In this document: piece by piece, positions 43,394-51,963 of the stretch
How positions within the stretch are numbered: position 1 is the first letter of the stretch
How the letters are laid out: each line of letters opens with the position of its first letter
Assembly (NCBI RefSeq): GCF_009617585.1
Contig: NZ_WIXI01000042.1
Coordinates: 124,001-188,000, forward strand
DNA length: 64,000 nucleotides
Reading direction: 5' to 3'
From: Endobacterium cereale
Lineage (GTDB): Bacteria > Pseudomonadota > Alphaproteobacteria > Rhizobiales > Rhizobiaceae
Notes under the pieces: model-generated
Databases searched by the model: none
The model's input: the letters and a program-made list of their open reading frames with translations, nothing else
What the model was told of the DNA's origin: nothing
Made by a program: the position numbers and the translations under genes

Positions 43394-44182
43394 ATGAGCG
43401 AGAATGAATTCAAAAAAGCCATAGTCAACGGCAAACGGCAGATCGGCCTGTGGCTCAACACCGGTGAGGCCGTTGTTGCCGATATCGTCGGGCGCACCGG
43501 TTTCGATTGGCTGGTGATCGATGGTGAACATGGACCGAACGATCTGCGCAGCATCATGCGGCAATTGCAGGTGCTGGATGGCCTTCCCGTGGAGCCGGTG
43601 GTGCGCCCGCCAGTCGGGTCGAAATGGATGATCAAGCAATTGCTCGATATCGGCGCCCGAACGCTGCTGATCCCTATGGTCAACACGCCGGAAGAGGCTG
43701 CCGAGTGCGTGCGCTCCGTCCGCTATCCTCCGAATGGCGACCGCGGCATGGGGGCGATCGTTGCCCGCGCCTCGCGTTACGGCACGGTTCCCGATTACGC
43801 TGCAAACGCAAGCGACGAAATCTGCCTTCTGGTTCAGGTGGAGACCAAGCAAGCCCTGGAAAACCTCGATGCGATTGCCCGCACGGATGGCGTCGATGGC
43901 GTTTTCATCGGGCCGGCCGATCTTTCCGCCGATATCGGCCAGCCGCTGAGAAGCGACGAGGTTCTCTCCATGATCGATCAGGCGATCGAAACCATCGTTG
44001 CCGCCGGCAAACCGGCCGGTATCCTTACTTTCGACGAGGAGCTGAACCGCCGCTTTATCGACAAGGGCGCAAGTTTTGTCGCGGTCGGCGCCGACGTCAC
44101 GGTCCTGCTGACGACCCTGGCTTCGCTTTCGAACCGATACAAGGACGTCGATGCCGGCCCGGCGAAGGTCGCCAGCTATTGA
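43394..44182 (+). CDS. HpcH/HpaI-family aldolase
   Basis: A class II pyruvate aldolase-type enzyme of 262 aa. It shows GLWLNTGEAVVADIVGRTGFDWLVIDGEHGPND (catalytic His and Arg region), a metal site in LLVQVETKQALEN, and GPADLSADIGQP. It resembles HpaI and GarL, which cleave 2-keto-3-deoxy acids to pyruvate and an aldehyde. It lies 47 bp after lacI and 47 bp before the Dld-type gene. It could process a 2-keto-3-deoxy acid made from a co-imported sugar acid. The substrate is inferred from context only. Confidence 0.88.
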   Translation: MSENEFKKAIVNGKRQIGLWLNTGEAVVADIVGRTGFDWLVIDGEHGPNDLRSIMRQLQVLDGLPVEPVVRPPVGSKWMIKQLLDIGARTLLIPMVNTPEEAAECVRSVRYPPNGDRGMGAIVARASRYGTVPDYAANASDEICLLVQVETKQALENLDAIARTDGVDGVFIGPADLSADIGQPLRSDEVLSMIDQAIETIVAAGKPAGILTFDEELNRRFIDKGASFVAVGADVTVLLTTLASLSNRYKDVDAGPAKVASY

Positions 44183-44229
44183 TTGCGGAACGATGACGGT
44201 CGATGTCGCGGCCGGTGAAGGTGAATAAT

Positions 44230-45945
44230 ATGGACGATCTTCTCGACAAACTGCGTGATGCGGTGGGTCGGCGGCATGTGCTGACGGGCGATACCCAGAC
44301 CCGCCGGTTCCGTCAGGGCTATCGTTATGGCGGCGGGGCGGCGTTGGCCGTCGTGCGGCCGGGTACGCTCGTGGAGATGTGGCGGGCGCTGCAGGCCTGC
44401 CACCGCGCCGGTGTCGTCATCATCATGCAGGCGGCCAATACGGGACTGACGGGTGGTTCGACGCCGGTGCCGGAAGGGTATGACCGGTCCGTCGTTGTGA
44501 TCAATACGATGCGACTGAAACGGCTCGATCTTGTCAAGGGTGGTGAGCAGGTCGTGTCGCATCCGGGTGTGACGCTCGACCAATTGGAAAAGGCGCTGCG
44601 ACCGATCGGCCGGGAGCCGCATTCGGTAATCGGCTCCAGTTGCATCGGGGCTTCCGTTACGGGAGGCGTTTGCAACAATTCCGGCGGCGCGCTCATCCGG
44701 CGAGGTCCGGCCTTTACGCAATTCGCGCTTTATGCGCGCATCGATGCGGATGGCGAACTACGGCTCGTCAACAATCTCGGCATGGCGCTGGGTGAGGCTC
44801 CCGAAGATATTCTGCGGCGGCTGGATAGCGGCAGCTTCAGCGAGACGGATCTCGTCGAGGCCTCGAACCCGCACGCGTCCGACCATGAATACTGCGATCA
44901 TGTGCGCGATATTTCCGCCGACACACCGGCACGGTTCAATGCCGATCCGCGCCGTCTGTACGAGGCTTCCGGTTCAGCCGGAAAGCTCGCCGTCTTCGCG
45001 CTGCGGCTTGATACCTTTGCTGCGGACGAAGAAAGCCAAGTCTTTTACATCGGAAGTAACGATCCAGCCGAGCTTGAAACCATTCGGCGTGATATTCTCG
45101 GCGGTTTCACCAACCTGCCGATCGCCGGTGAATACATGCATCGTTCCGCTTACAAGGCCAGTGAACGGTACGGCAAGGACCTCTTTCTCTACATCCAGAC
45201 ATTTGGCACCGATAAGGTCCCGCTGGCGTTTTCATGCAAAAGCCGCTTCGACGGCATTACCGAAAAACTCGGGCTCGGCGGCACGGTCAGCGATTGCGTC
45301 CTGCAGTTCATTTTCGATCGCATGCCGAACCATCTGCCGCGCCGCATGAACGACTACCGCGACCGCTACGAGCATCATCTCCTCTTGAAAATGGGGGATG
45401 CCGGCATCGATGAGGCGCGTGTCTATCTCGCAAGGCGCTTTCCGTCTGTGAGCGGTGACTATTTCGAGTGTGACGAGAAGGAAGGCAAGGCGGCACTGCT
45501 CAACCGGTTTTCCGTCGGCGGGGCCATGGTGCGATACCGCGCCGTGCATCCCAAAACAGTCGAGGATATCGTCGCTCTCGACATTGCACTGCCACGGAAC
45601 ACGCTCGACTGGTTCGAACGCCTGCCGCCGGAAATCGCCCAGAAGATCGAGTTCACCATGTATTGCGGGCATTTTTTCTGCCATGTCCTGCATCAGGAAT
45701 ATCAGGTGAAGAAGGGGGAGGATTGCGAGGCGCTCAAGCACGATATTCTGGCACTGTTGACAGCGCGCGGTGCGCAATACCCGGCCGAGCACAATGTCGG
45801 CCATCTTTATGAAGCGGCCGAAAGCCTGCAGGCATTTTATCGCGAACTTGATCCGACCAATGCCTTCAATCCCGGCATCGGCAAGACCTCGCTCAATCTC
45901 CACTGGAAGGATGCCGGCCATCATGGCCGGCAGGAAAGAACCTGA
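44230..45945 (+). CDS. dld: quinone-dependent D-lactate dehydrogenase (Dld type)
   Basis: A 571-aa FAD enzyme of the membrane-associated respiratory D-lactate dehydrogenase family. It matches E. coli Dld along its full length, including the PCMH FAD domain (PHSVIGSSCIGASVTGG with the CNNSGG turn), RVRDIxADTPARxNADPxRL, AGEYMHR and the C-terminal YPAEHNVGHLY with GIGKTS. It oxidises D-lactate or similar D-2-hydroxyacids and passes electrons to quinone. ATG 44230 has AAGGTG upstream and gives the E. coli-like start. An in-frame ATG at 44203 has a weaker site. Confidence 0.93.
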   Translation: MDDLLDKLRDAVGRRHVLTGDTQTRRFRQGYRYGGGAALAVVRPGTLVEMWRALQACHRAGVVIIMQAANTGLTGGSTPVPEGYDRSVVVINTMRLKRLDLVKGGEQVVSHPGVTLDQLEKALRPIGREPHSVIGSSCIGASVTGGVCNNSGGALIRRGPAFTQFALYARIDADGELRLVNNLGMALGEAPEDILRRLDSGSFSETDLVEASNPHASDHEYCDHVRDISADTPARFNADPRRLYEASGSAGKLAVFALRLDTFAADEESQVFYIGSNDPAELETIRRDILGGFTNLPIAGEYMHRSAYKASERYGKDLFLYIQTFGTDKVPLAFSCKSRFDGITEKLGLGGTVSDCVLQFIFDRMPNHLPRRMNDYRDRYEHHLLLKMGDAGIDEARVYLARRFPSVSGDYFECDEKEGKAALLNRFSVGGAMVRYRAVHPKTVEDIVALDIALPRNTLDWFERLPPEIAQKIEFTMYCGHFFCHVLHQEYQVKKGEDCEALKHDILALLTARGAQYPAEHNVGHLYEAAESLQAFYRELDPTNAFNPGIGKTSLNLHWKDAGHHGRQERT

Positions 45946-46124
45946 GACCGGTTAGTCAGCCAAACATCTTCAACATTTCGTCTCCGCGAGCTGAGAGCCG
46001 CAGCCATGCAGATGTGTGATGAGATAGCACGCTTGCAAGCAGTACAGGCGCACGCGACGAAGACATTTTCGCCCGGAGCGCGGTGACTTTACATTGCCCC
46101 TTCAATTGCCAGCCCCTCTGCATA

Positions 46125-47180
46125 TCAGTCAATCCGTTCCTCACTGACTGGATCAAAAAAGTGGACTTGCGCTGCGCTGATTGACAGGCGGATTTCCTGA
46201 CCAGCGGCGAAATCGACACGATCATTGACCACGCAGGTGATTTCCGTACCGCCGATATCGGCCAGAACATGCGTGTCGGCGCCGGTCGGCTCCACCACTT
46301 TCACAGTGGCCTTTGCGCCGTTCTGTGTGCCGATGGCAAAGCCTTGTGGTCGAATACCAACGACCAGCTCACCGCCGGCATTGCGCGGAACAGATGGCAG
46401 TACCAATCTTTCTCCACCTGACAAGAGCAGTGAACCTCCCTCAATCGTCCCGCGCAGAAAATTCATCGACGGCGAGCCTAGGAAACCCGCGACGAACATG
46501 TTTTCCGGGTGGTCGTAGAGCTCCAGCGGCGTGCCGATCTGTTCGACGCGCCCTGCCCGCAGAACCACGATACGGTCGGCCATCGTCATCGCTTCCACCT
46601 GATCGTGGGTGACGTAAACGATGGTGGAGCCGAGCCTCTGGTGAAGCGCCTTGATCTCAGCGCGCATCTGTACACGCAGCTTGGCGTCGAGATTGGAAAG
46701 CGGTTCATCGAAGAGAAAAACATCTGGATCGCGAACGATGGCGCGCCCCATGGCAACGCGCTGCCGTTGACCACCGGACAACTGCGATGGTTTGCGCTGA
46801 AGCAGCGGATTAAGTCCGAGGATCTCGGAGGCATCCGCCACCTTTTTCTCGATTTCGGCTTTTTTCATGCCGGAGATTTCCAGCGAAAAACCCATGTTTT
46901 GAGCGACCGTCATTTGCGGATAGAGCGCGTAGTTCTGGAAAACCATCGCGATGTTGCGTTCCTTCGGCGAGAGCGCATTGACGACCCGACCGGCGATTTC
47001 GATCCGCCCTCCCGATATGTCCTCAAGCCCCGCAATCATGCGCAACAGGGTAGATTTTCCGCAACCCGATGGCCCCACAAGGATGAGGAACTCGCCATCC
47101 CTGATATCGATTGAAACACCTTTGACTACTTCGAGCGCACCGAAACTCTTGCGCAGACCGGAGACCTGAACCATCGCCAT
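46125..47180 (-). CDS. ABC transporter ATP-binding protein (UgpC/MsmK type), glycoside operon
   Basis: A 351-aa ATPase with Walker [10 protein letters not shown] near 37-45, [14 protein letters not shown] near 135, Walker [13 protein letters not shown], and a TOBE domain from about 240. It is the last gene of the leftward operon, 12 bp after the glycosidase gene, and powers the CUT1 permeases encoded at 48737-50508. The gap to the convergent dld gene (45946-46124) holds nothing recognisable. Confidence 0.94.
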   Translation of the reverse strand: MAMVQVSGLRKSFGALEVVKGVSIDIRDGEFLILVGPSGCGKSTLLRMIAGLEDISGGRIEIAGRVVNALSPKERNIAMVFQNYALYPQMTVAQNMGFSLEISGMKKAEIEKKVADASEILGLNPLLQRKPSQLSGGQRQRVAMGRAIVRDPDVFLFDEPLSNLDAKLRVQMRAEIKALHQRLGSTIVYVTHDQVEAMTMADRIVVLRAGRVEQIGTPLELYDHPENMFVAGFLGSPSMNFLRGTIEGGSLLLSGGERLVLPSVPRNAGGELVVGIRPQGFAIGTQNGAKATVKVVEPTGADTHVLADIGGTEITCVVNDRVDFAAGQEIRLSISAAQVHFFDPVSEERID

Positions 47181-47192
47181 GATATTATCTCC

Positions 47193-48710
47193 TCAATGCT
47201 TTCTGCGCGGTCGTATGCGGACGGCAAGAAATGGCCTGCCTGGCAGTTTGAGCCCGAACGCCGCAGCAAACTGGTTGGTGATATGAGACCCACCGGTGAT
47301 ACGTTGTGGATGCACTTTTGGAAGCGCCGCCTTTTCCAGCGGCGAGACCGTCATGTTCCAGACGTCGATGAGATCGATCTCGTAATCACCGTCCTTCTCA
47401 GGCAGGCCAAGCGCCCATTCCACCGGCTGGTGCTCGGAGAAATAGATATAACGCACCTCGCCGTCCGCGACGGCGGACACCCGCTTGAATGTCGATCCGC
47501 GCTCCATCAGCGGGGTCAGTCCATTGGCGGCATCCTCTTCGAAGATCTTTCGCAGGAAAGCGATCCGGCTCACCGCCTCGCCGCGCAGGACCCCGCCCTT
47601 GGCCCACCAGAGTTCGTCGGCATCGTCCAGGAAGGTTTCGCCGTGGCCGATATAACCGCCGCGGCACAGGGTCAGCCAATATCGATTGACCAGTTCATGT
47701 CCGGAAATATTGCCCCATTCCTTGGCAATATTGCCTTCATATTCCGGCTCGTCGTTGATCACCGGCTTGCCGGAGGCTTCCCTCCAGGCAAGCGTCTTCT
47801 TGACGTCCCAATTCTGAATGCAGACGTGATCAACCCATGGCTTGCGGTGGTCGTAGTTCTTGTCAACATCGCCATTGTGGATGGATTTCGGATGGCGCAG
47901 CGGATCGCCCTCTTCGATGATGTGGAAGAAGCGATCCCATCGCTCCATCGGCTTCGTATCGAGAAGAAAATCGTACTCGTTCGCGAGTGACCACCAGACG
48001 TTCCGATAGGCTGCTATGCGGGCAACGATATAGCGGAGATAGCGGAAATCCTGCTCCTCCGTCATCGTGCAGTAGCCCCAGCGGTCGTAAGGATGGAAAA
48101 GGATGATATCGGCTTCGATCCCCATATCCATCAGCCGCCCGATCTGGGTTTCGAAATGCCGGAAGCATTCGAAGTTCGGCCGATCCATGTCGTGGCTGCC
48201 ATCGGCGCGCTTTTCATAAACGTCGTAGAGCGGTTCGTTGGTATTGTAGATGTAGTCCTTGGGGAAAACGCCCATGCGGATCTTGTTGAACGGACTTTCG
48301 GCCAACGTCTTCAAGGTCTGCTCCTGAAGAGCCTCCGGCTGATGGGTCCAGGCGTAACATGTCGTGCCGAACGGCAGATATGGCTTGCCGTCCGCATGGG
48401 CGAAATGGAACTGGTTGCGAACCCTGACCGGACCATTGACATTCGCACGAGCGGGGCCGACAGACAAACGGCCTTTAAGGCCCGCCAGCGGCTTGGCACT
48501 GGAGGTGGTGGCGAACGACCATTCGCCTTCTGTGTCCGGGCAGAAACGGACCTTGTAGACACCTTCGCCGTCATAAAAGCCCGGAACGGTCACCTGCCGA
48601 TTGTCGAGCGAGAACGTCGCAGCAAAGGATACCTCGAGATAAGGGTTTCCCTCTGTCGGCCCATTTGCCGAAAACTCGAAAACGTCCCAGCGGCTCGATT
48701 GTTCTGTCAT
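47193..48710 (-). CDS. cytoplasmic glycoside hydrolase-like protein (DUF5060-DUF4038-DUF5605)
   Basis: A 505-aa protein. An N-terminal beta-sandwich (DUF5060-like, residues 5-90: WDVFEFSANGPTEGNPYLEV, GFYDGEGVYKVRFCPDTEGE) is followed by a (beta/alpha)8 barrel of the DUF4038 type (about 105-375: GKPYLPFGTTCYAWTH, NKIRMGVFPK, FHPYDRWGY). A C-terminal beta domain covers about 400-505. A clan GH-A arrangement is visible, with Asn244-Glu245 (SLANEYDF) as likely acid/base and Glu321 or Glu323 (VINDEPEYEGN) as nucleophile. DUF4038 proteins include D-apiosidases (GH140). It has no signal peptide, so it cleaves sugars after import. ATG 48710 follows AAGGAG. Confidence 0.85.
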   Translation of the reverse strand: MTEQSSRWDVFEFSANGPTEGNPYLEVSFAATFSLDNRQVTVPGFYDGEGVYKVRFCPDTEGEWSFATTSSAKPLAGLKGRLSVGPARANVNGPVRVRNQFHFAHADGKPYLPFGTTCYAWTHQPEALQEQTLKTLAESPFNKIRMGVFPKDYIYNTNEPLYDVYEKRADGSHDMDRPNFECFRHFETQIGRLMDMGIEADIILFHPYDRWGYCTMTEEQDFRYLRYIVARIAAYRNVWWSLANEYDFLLDTKPMERWDRFFHIIEEGDPLRHPKSIHNGDVDKNYDHRKPWVDHVCIQNWDVKKTLAWREASGKPVINDEPEYEGNIAKEWGNISGHELVNRYWLTLCRGGYIGHGETFLDDADELWWAKGGVLRGEAVSRIAFLRKIFEEDAANGLTPLMERGSTFKRVSAVADGEVRYIYFSEHQPVEWALGLPEKDGDYEIDLIDVWNMTVSPLEKAALPKVHPQRITGGSHITNQFAAAFGLKLPGRPFLAVRIRPRRKH

Positions 48711-48736
48711 TTTCGGCTCCTTGATATGATTGCTGT

Positions 48737-49612
48737 TCAGCCTTTGACCGCGCCTGATGTCAGTCCGCTGACGAAGTATCTCTGGAAGATCATGTAGACG
48801 AGTACGGCGGGGATGACTGTCATGGCGATCGCCGCATTCAATTGACCGTAGTCGGTGGAAAACTGCCCCTGGAATGACATCAGCCCGAGCGGCAGTGTCC
48901 ACATATGGCGGTCCTGAAGAAGCACCAGCGCCATCGCGAACTCGTTCCAGGTGGACACGAAATCGAGTATCAGTAGCGCCGCCAGAACCGGCAGTGAGAT
49001 CGGCAAGAATATTCGGCGAAAGACCGTCACATGCGAAGCGCCATCGATAAGCGCCGCCTCCGACAGCTCCTTCGGAACCGCCTTGAAGAAACCATGCAGG
49101 ATGAAGACCTGATACGGCACCCCGAAGGCGAGGTAGGGAAGAATCACGCCGGGATAGGTATCGATCAGCCCAAAGCCGTTCACCAGCGTGAAGATCGGTG
49201 CCAGCATGACCTGGAACGGGATCATCGCGCCGAACAGGAAAAACAGCAGAAGCAGCTTTCCGAATTTCAGCCTGATCCTTGCAAGCGCATAAGCGGCCAT
49301 CGCCGAAAATATCAGGCCGAGCGGCACTTTGATGACAGTGATGATGGCACTGTTGGTAAAGGTCGTCGCAAAATTGCCGCGCGCCCAAGCCCCTGAAAAA
49401 TTGCTCCAAGCAACCGTTTCGGGCGGTGCGAAGGCGCTCGTCGCCATCACCTCGGCATTGGATTTCAAGGCGGTGAATGCGATGAGGACGACCGGTGCGA
49501 TCCACACCAGAGCGAAGGTGACAAGCACGATCCAGAGAAGGATCAGGAAAGGGTCCCTGCGCCGTTTGACCAGCACCATATCGTCTTCGAAGCGTGTCCC
49601 CGAGGCCGTCAT
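48737..49612 (-). CDS. CUT1 ABC transporter permease (MalG type), glycoside operon
   Basis: A 291-aa six-helix permease (LLWIVLVTFALVWIAPVVLIAF first). The EAA loop reads LSEAALIDGASHVTVFRRIFLP. It overlaps the MalF-type gene by 4 bp and precedes the glycosidase gene by 26 bp. Its place next to a glycosidase suggests it imports an oligosaccharide or glycoside rather than a free monosaccharide. Confidence 0.93.
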   Translation of the reverse strand: MTASGTRFEDDMVLVKRRRDPFLILLWIVLVTFALVWIAPVVLIAFTALKSNAEVMATSAFAPPETVAWSNFSGAWARGNFATTFTNSAIITVIKVPLGLIFSAMAAYALARIRLKFGKLLLLFFLFGAMIPFQVMLAPIFTLVNGFGLIDTYPGVILPYLAFGVPYQVFILHGFFKAVPKELSEAALIDGASHVTVFRRIFLPISLPVLAALLILDFVSTWNEFAMALVLLQDRHMWTLPLGLMSFQGQFSTDYGQLNAAIAMTVIPAVLVYMIFQRYFVSGLTSGAVKG

Positions 49613-50508
49613 TCGCTGGCTCCTTCATCGCGTTGCGACCAGCGCAGGTAAGGTACGACAATGGTCAGGGTAACAAGCAGGAGGATGACCGAGATGGCGG
49701 ATCCTCTGCCGAAATCGAAAATCTGCATTGACTGCATGAAAGCCCACAAAGCCAACATCTGCGTGGATTGCGCCGGTCCGCCTCCGGTCATGCCGTAGAC
49801 GATGTCGAATGCCTTCAGCGAGGAGATTGTCGACAGAACCAAGACAATGGCGATGGTGACGCGTAGCGCCGGCAGCGTCACATGCTTGAAACTCTGCCAT
49901 CGGTTGGCACCATCGATGCGCGCAGCCTCGACCAGCGAGCGATCGACGCTCTGTAGGCCCGCCAGAAACAGCACCATAGAGAAGCCCACATATTGCCAGG
50001 TATAGGCGACGAACATCGAATATAGGGCGATCTCACGGTCACCAAGCCAGTCCTTGATCCATGCCTGCAGGCCAATATTGGTCAGAACCTGATTGAACAG
50101 TCCGAAGAACGGATCGTACATCCACTTCCACATTGTCGCGACGGCGATCGGAGCGATGATAACCGGCAGATAATAGATCGCCCGCATCGGCACTCGGCCG
50201 AACAGTTGCTCATTGAGGCCGAGCGCCAGAAGCAGGCCGATCGTCGGTGGAAAGAGAACCGCAAGCAAGGTCCATGTTATGGTGTTGCGCAAGGCAATCC
50301 AGAACACCGGGTCTTTCGTCAGGATATACTGGTAGTTCTCCAGTCCAACCCATTCTCTTTGCGGATCCAGACCATTCCAGTGCTGGAAGCTGAGAAACAC
50401 CACCTCGATCATTGGCCATATCGCGAAGGTCGCATAGACAACGAGCGCGGGACCAATCAGCAGAAGCGCTTGCGTCCGCGAGGACTGCATGACTTTGGAA
50501 TTCAACAT
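49609..50508 (-). CDS. CUT1 ABC transporter permease (MalF type), glycoside operon
   Basis: A 299-aa six-helix permease (ALLLIGPALVVYATFAIWPMIEVVFLSF first). Its EAA loop is LVEAARIDGANRWQSFKHVTLP. An in-frame Met7 is an alternative start. A very strong hairpin (50554-50578) separates it from the binding-protein gene upstream. Confidence 0.93.
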   Translation of the reverse strand: MLNSKVMQSSRTQALLLIGPALVVYATFAIWPMIEVVFLSFQHWNGLDPQREWVGLENYQYILTKDPVFWIALRNTITWTLLAVLFPPTIGLLLALGLNEQLFGRVPMRAIYYLPVIIAPIAVATMWKWMYDPFFGLFNQVLTNIGLQAWIKDWLGDREIALYSMFVAYTWQYVGFSMVLFLAGLQSVDRSLVEAARIDGANRWQSFKHVTLPALRVTIAIVLVLSTISSLKAFDIVYGMTGGGPAQSTQMLALWAFMQSMQIFDFGRGSAISVILLLVTLTIVVPYLRWSQRDEGASE

Positions 50509-50553
50509 GGGAAACCCGCCTGTTCAAATCCTGACCTGAGTGCAGGTCAACGG

Positions 50554-50578
50554 TCTCCGCGGCTTCAAGCCGCGGAGA
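50554..50578 (-). promoter_or_regulatory. intercistronic stem-loop after the binding-protein gene
   Basis: Arms TCTCCGCGGCTT (50554-50565) and AAGCCGCGGAGA (50567-50578) are perfectly complementary around a single C, so the real hairpin has a loop of about 5 nt. No T-run follows on the minus strand. Confidence 0.75.
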
Positions 50579-50597
50579 GATCAGGGTGCCTTGCGGC

Positions 50598-51836
50598 TTA
50601 CTTCTTGCGGTTGCCTATAAACGTCTGCATCGCTGCTGCGGCTGCCTGGGGCTCTATCCTGGCTGCGGCGACATCGTTGATGACACGGAAGTATTCGGTT
50701 GTCACATCAAGCGGGAATGCCTGGTCACCGTTCACAAAAGTGCCCTTCGCATTGGCGAAGATTTCGGTCCACTCCTTGTGCATGGCAGAGGCATCGGCCT
50801 TCAACTTCACGTCCTTATTGACGGATAGCGCGCCGAACACCCCGGCGATCTCGGTCTGGAACTCGGTAGATGTGAAGGAATTGATGAATTCCGCCGCCAG
50901 TTCTGCCTTCTTTGTTTTCGACGAAACATAGAAATATTCCGCGAATCCGTAGAGGCGATCCGTGCCGTTGGGGAATGGGAAGACGTCGTAGTCATCGACG
51001 CTGCCACCCTCCTTGATCTGCGACACCAGCCAGTCGCCCTCGAGCATCATCGCTGCGCGCTTGGCAAGGAACAGCGTGAAGGACTGTTTCTGATCGACGC
51101 CCATGAACGGTGACAGGATGTAGTTCTGCCCCCACATTTGCATCTCTGCGAAGGCCTTGGTGGCGCACTCCGTCTTGCCCCAATCCGCCTTCAGCGATTT
51201 CAGCTGATCGTGAACGTCAGCGCCGCAGGTGGTTTCCAGGATTTCATCCATCAGGCGCATCAGATGCCAATTGACGGAACCGCCAAAGGTGAAAGCCGGA
51301 ATGCCCGCCTCTTTCAGCTTTTTAGCGGCGGCGACCAACTCATCGTAGGTCTTTGGTTCCTGTGTGATGCCGGCCTTCTCGAACATCGCCTTGTTATAAT
51401 AGACGCCTTCGCCTGAGAAGCGGAACGGCACGCCGTGCTGCCCCGACCCATAACTCTTGGAGAAAGCCAGAGACGGCGCCGTAAGCCGGTCGTTCCATCC
51501 GTATTTGGCGTAATCGGCCGTAATGTCCTTGCTGAGCCCAGCCTTGACATACTCGCCACCCAGGCCAAGGCCCGCCCAGCTCATATAGACGTCCGGACCT
51601 TTGTCGGACCCGGCAGCGACACGCAATGCGGTTTTGTGTTCATCGACACCACGCATGACGATTTCAACGTTCACGCCGGGATGGGATTTTTCGAAATTAT
51701 CAGCTGCGGTCTGAAGCGCCTTTACCTGCGATTCCGCAGAATAACTGATGGTCCAGACCGTCAGATCGTCAGCCTGGGCAGATGTTGCGATTGCCGCCAA
51801 AGCGGACGCCGCCATAAATCTCGCGAAAGTTCTCAT
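50598..51836 (-). CDS. CUT1 extracellular solute-binding protein, glycoside operon
   Basis: A 412-aa periplasmic receptor with a Sec signal (MRTFARFMAASALAAIATS, cleavage near AQA-DDL). The mature body is family-1: DLTVWTISYSAESQVKALQTAADNFEKSHPGVNVEI, FSGEGVYYNKAMFEKAGIT and MMLEGDWLVSQI. ATG 51836 is chosen because GGAGGAGATCTT precedes it. A start 15 bp upstream overlaps the ribosome-binding site. A 127-bp gap upstream with a repeated decamer suggests its own promoter. Ligand inferred: the glycoside cleaved by the DUF4038 enzyme. Confidence 0.92.
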   Translation of the reverse strand: MRTFARFMAASALAAIATSAQADDLTVWTISYSAESQVKALQTAADNFEKSHPGVNVEIVMRGVDEHKTALRVAAGSDKGPDVYMSWAGLGLGGEYVKAGLSKDITADYAKYGWNDRLTAPSLAFSKSYGSGQHGVPFRFSGEGVYYNKAMFEKAGITQEPKTYDELVAAAKKLKEAGIPAFTFGGSVNWHLMRLMDEILETTCGADVHDQLKSLKADWGKTECATKAFAEMQMWGQNYILSPFMGVDQKQSFTLFLAKRAAMMLEGDWLVSQIKEGGSVDDYDVFPFPNGTDRLYGFAEYFYVSSKTKKAELAAEFINSFTSTEFQTEIAGVFGALSVNKDVKLKADASAMHKEWTEIFANAKGTFVNGDQAFPLDVTTEYFRVINDVAAARIEPQAAAAAMQTFIGNRKK

Positions 51837-51864
51837 AAGATCTCCTCCCAAAGATCGCTGATGC

Positions 51865-51904
51865 TTCTGTCAATACTGTCAGATCATTTTCGAATTCTGT
51901 CAAT
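51865..51904. repeat. direct repeat TTCTGTCAAT, 30-bp period, upstream of the binding-protein gene
   Basis: TTCTGTCAAT occurs at 51865-51874 and 51895-51904, exactly 30 bp apart (about three helical turns), with a partial copy ACTGTCAG at 51875-51882. Read leftward each copy contains ATTGACAG, similar to a -35. This is a candidate operator/promoter for the CUT1 genes inside the larger operon. Confidence 0.45.
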
Positions 51905-51963
51905 TAGTTTCATATGTTTTTGTATCTTTGGTTTTTTCAATTTTCCGAGAATATTTGTAAGTG

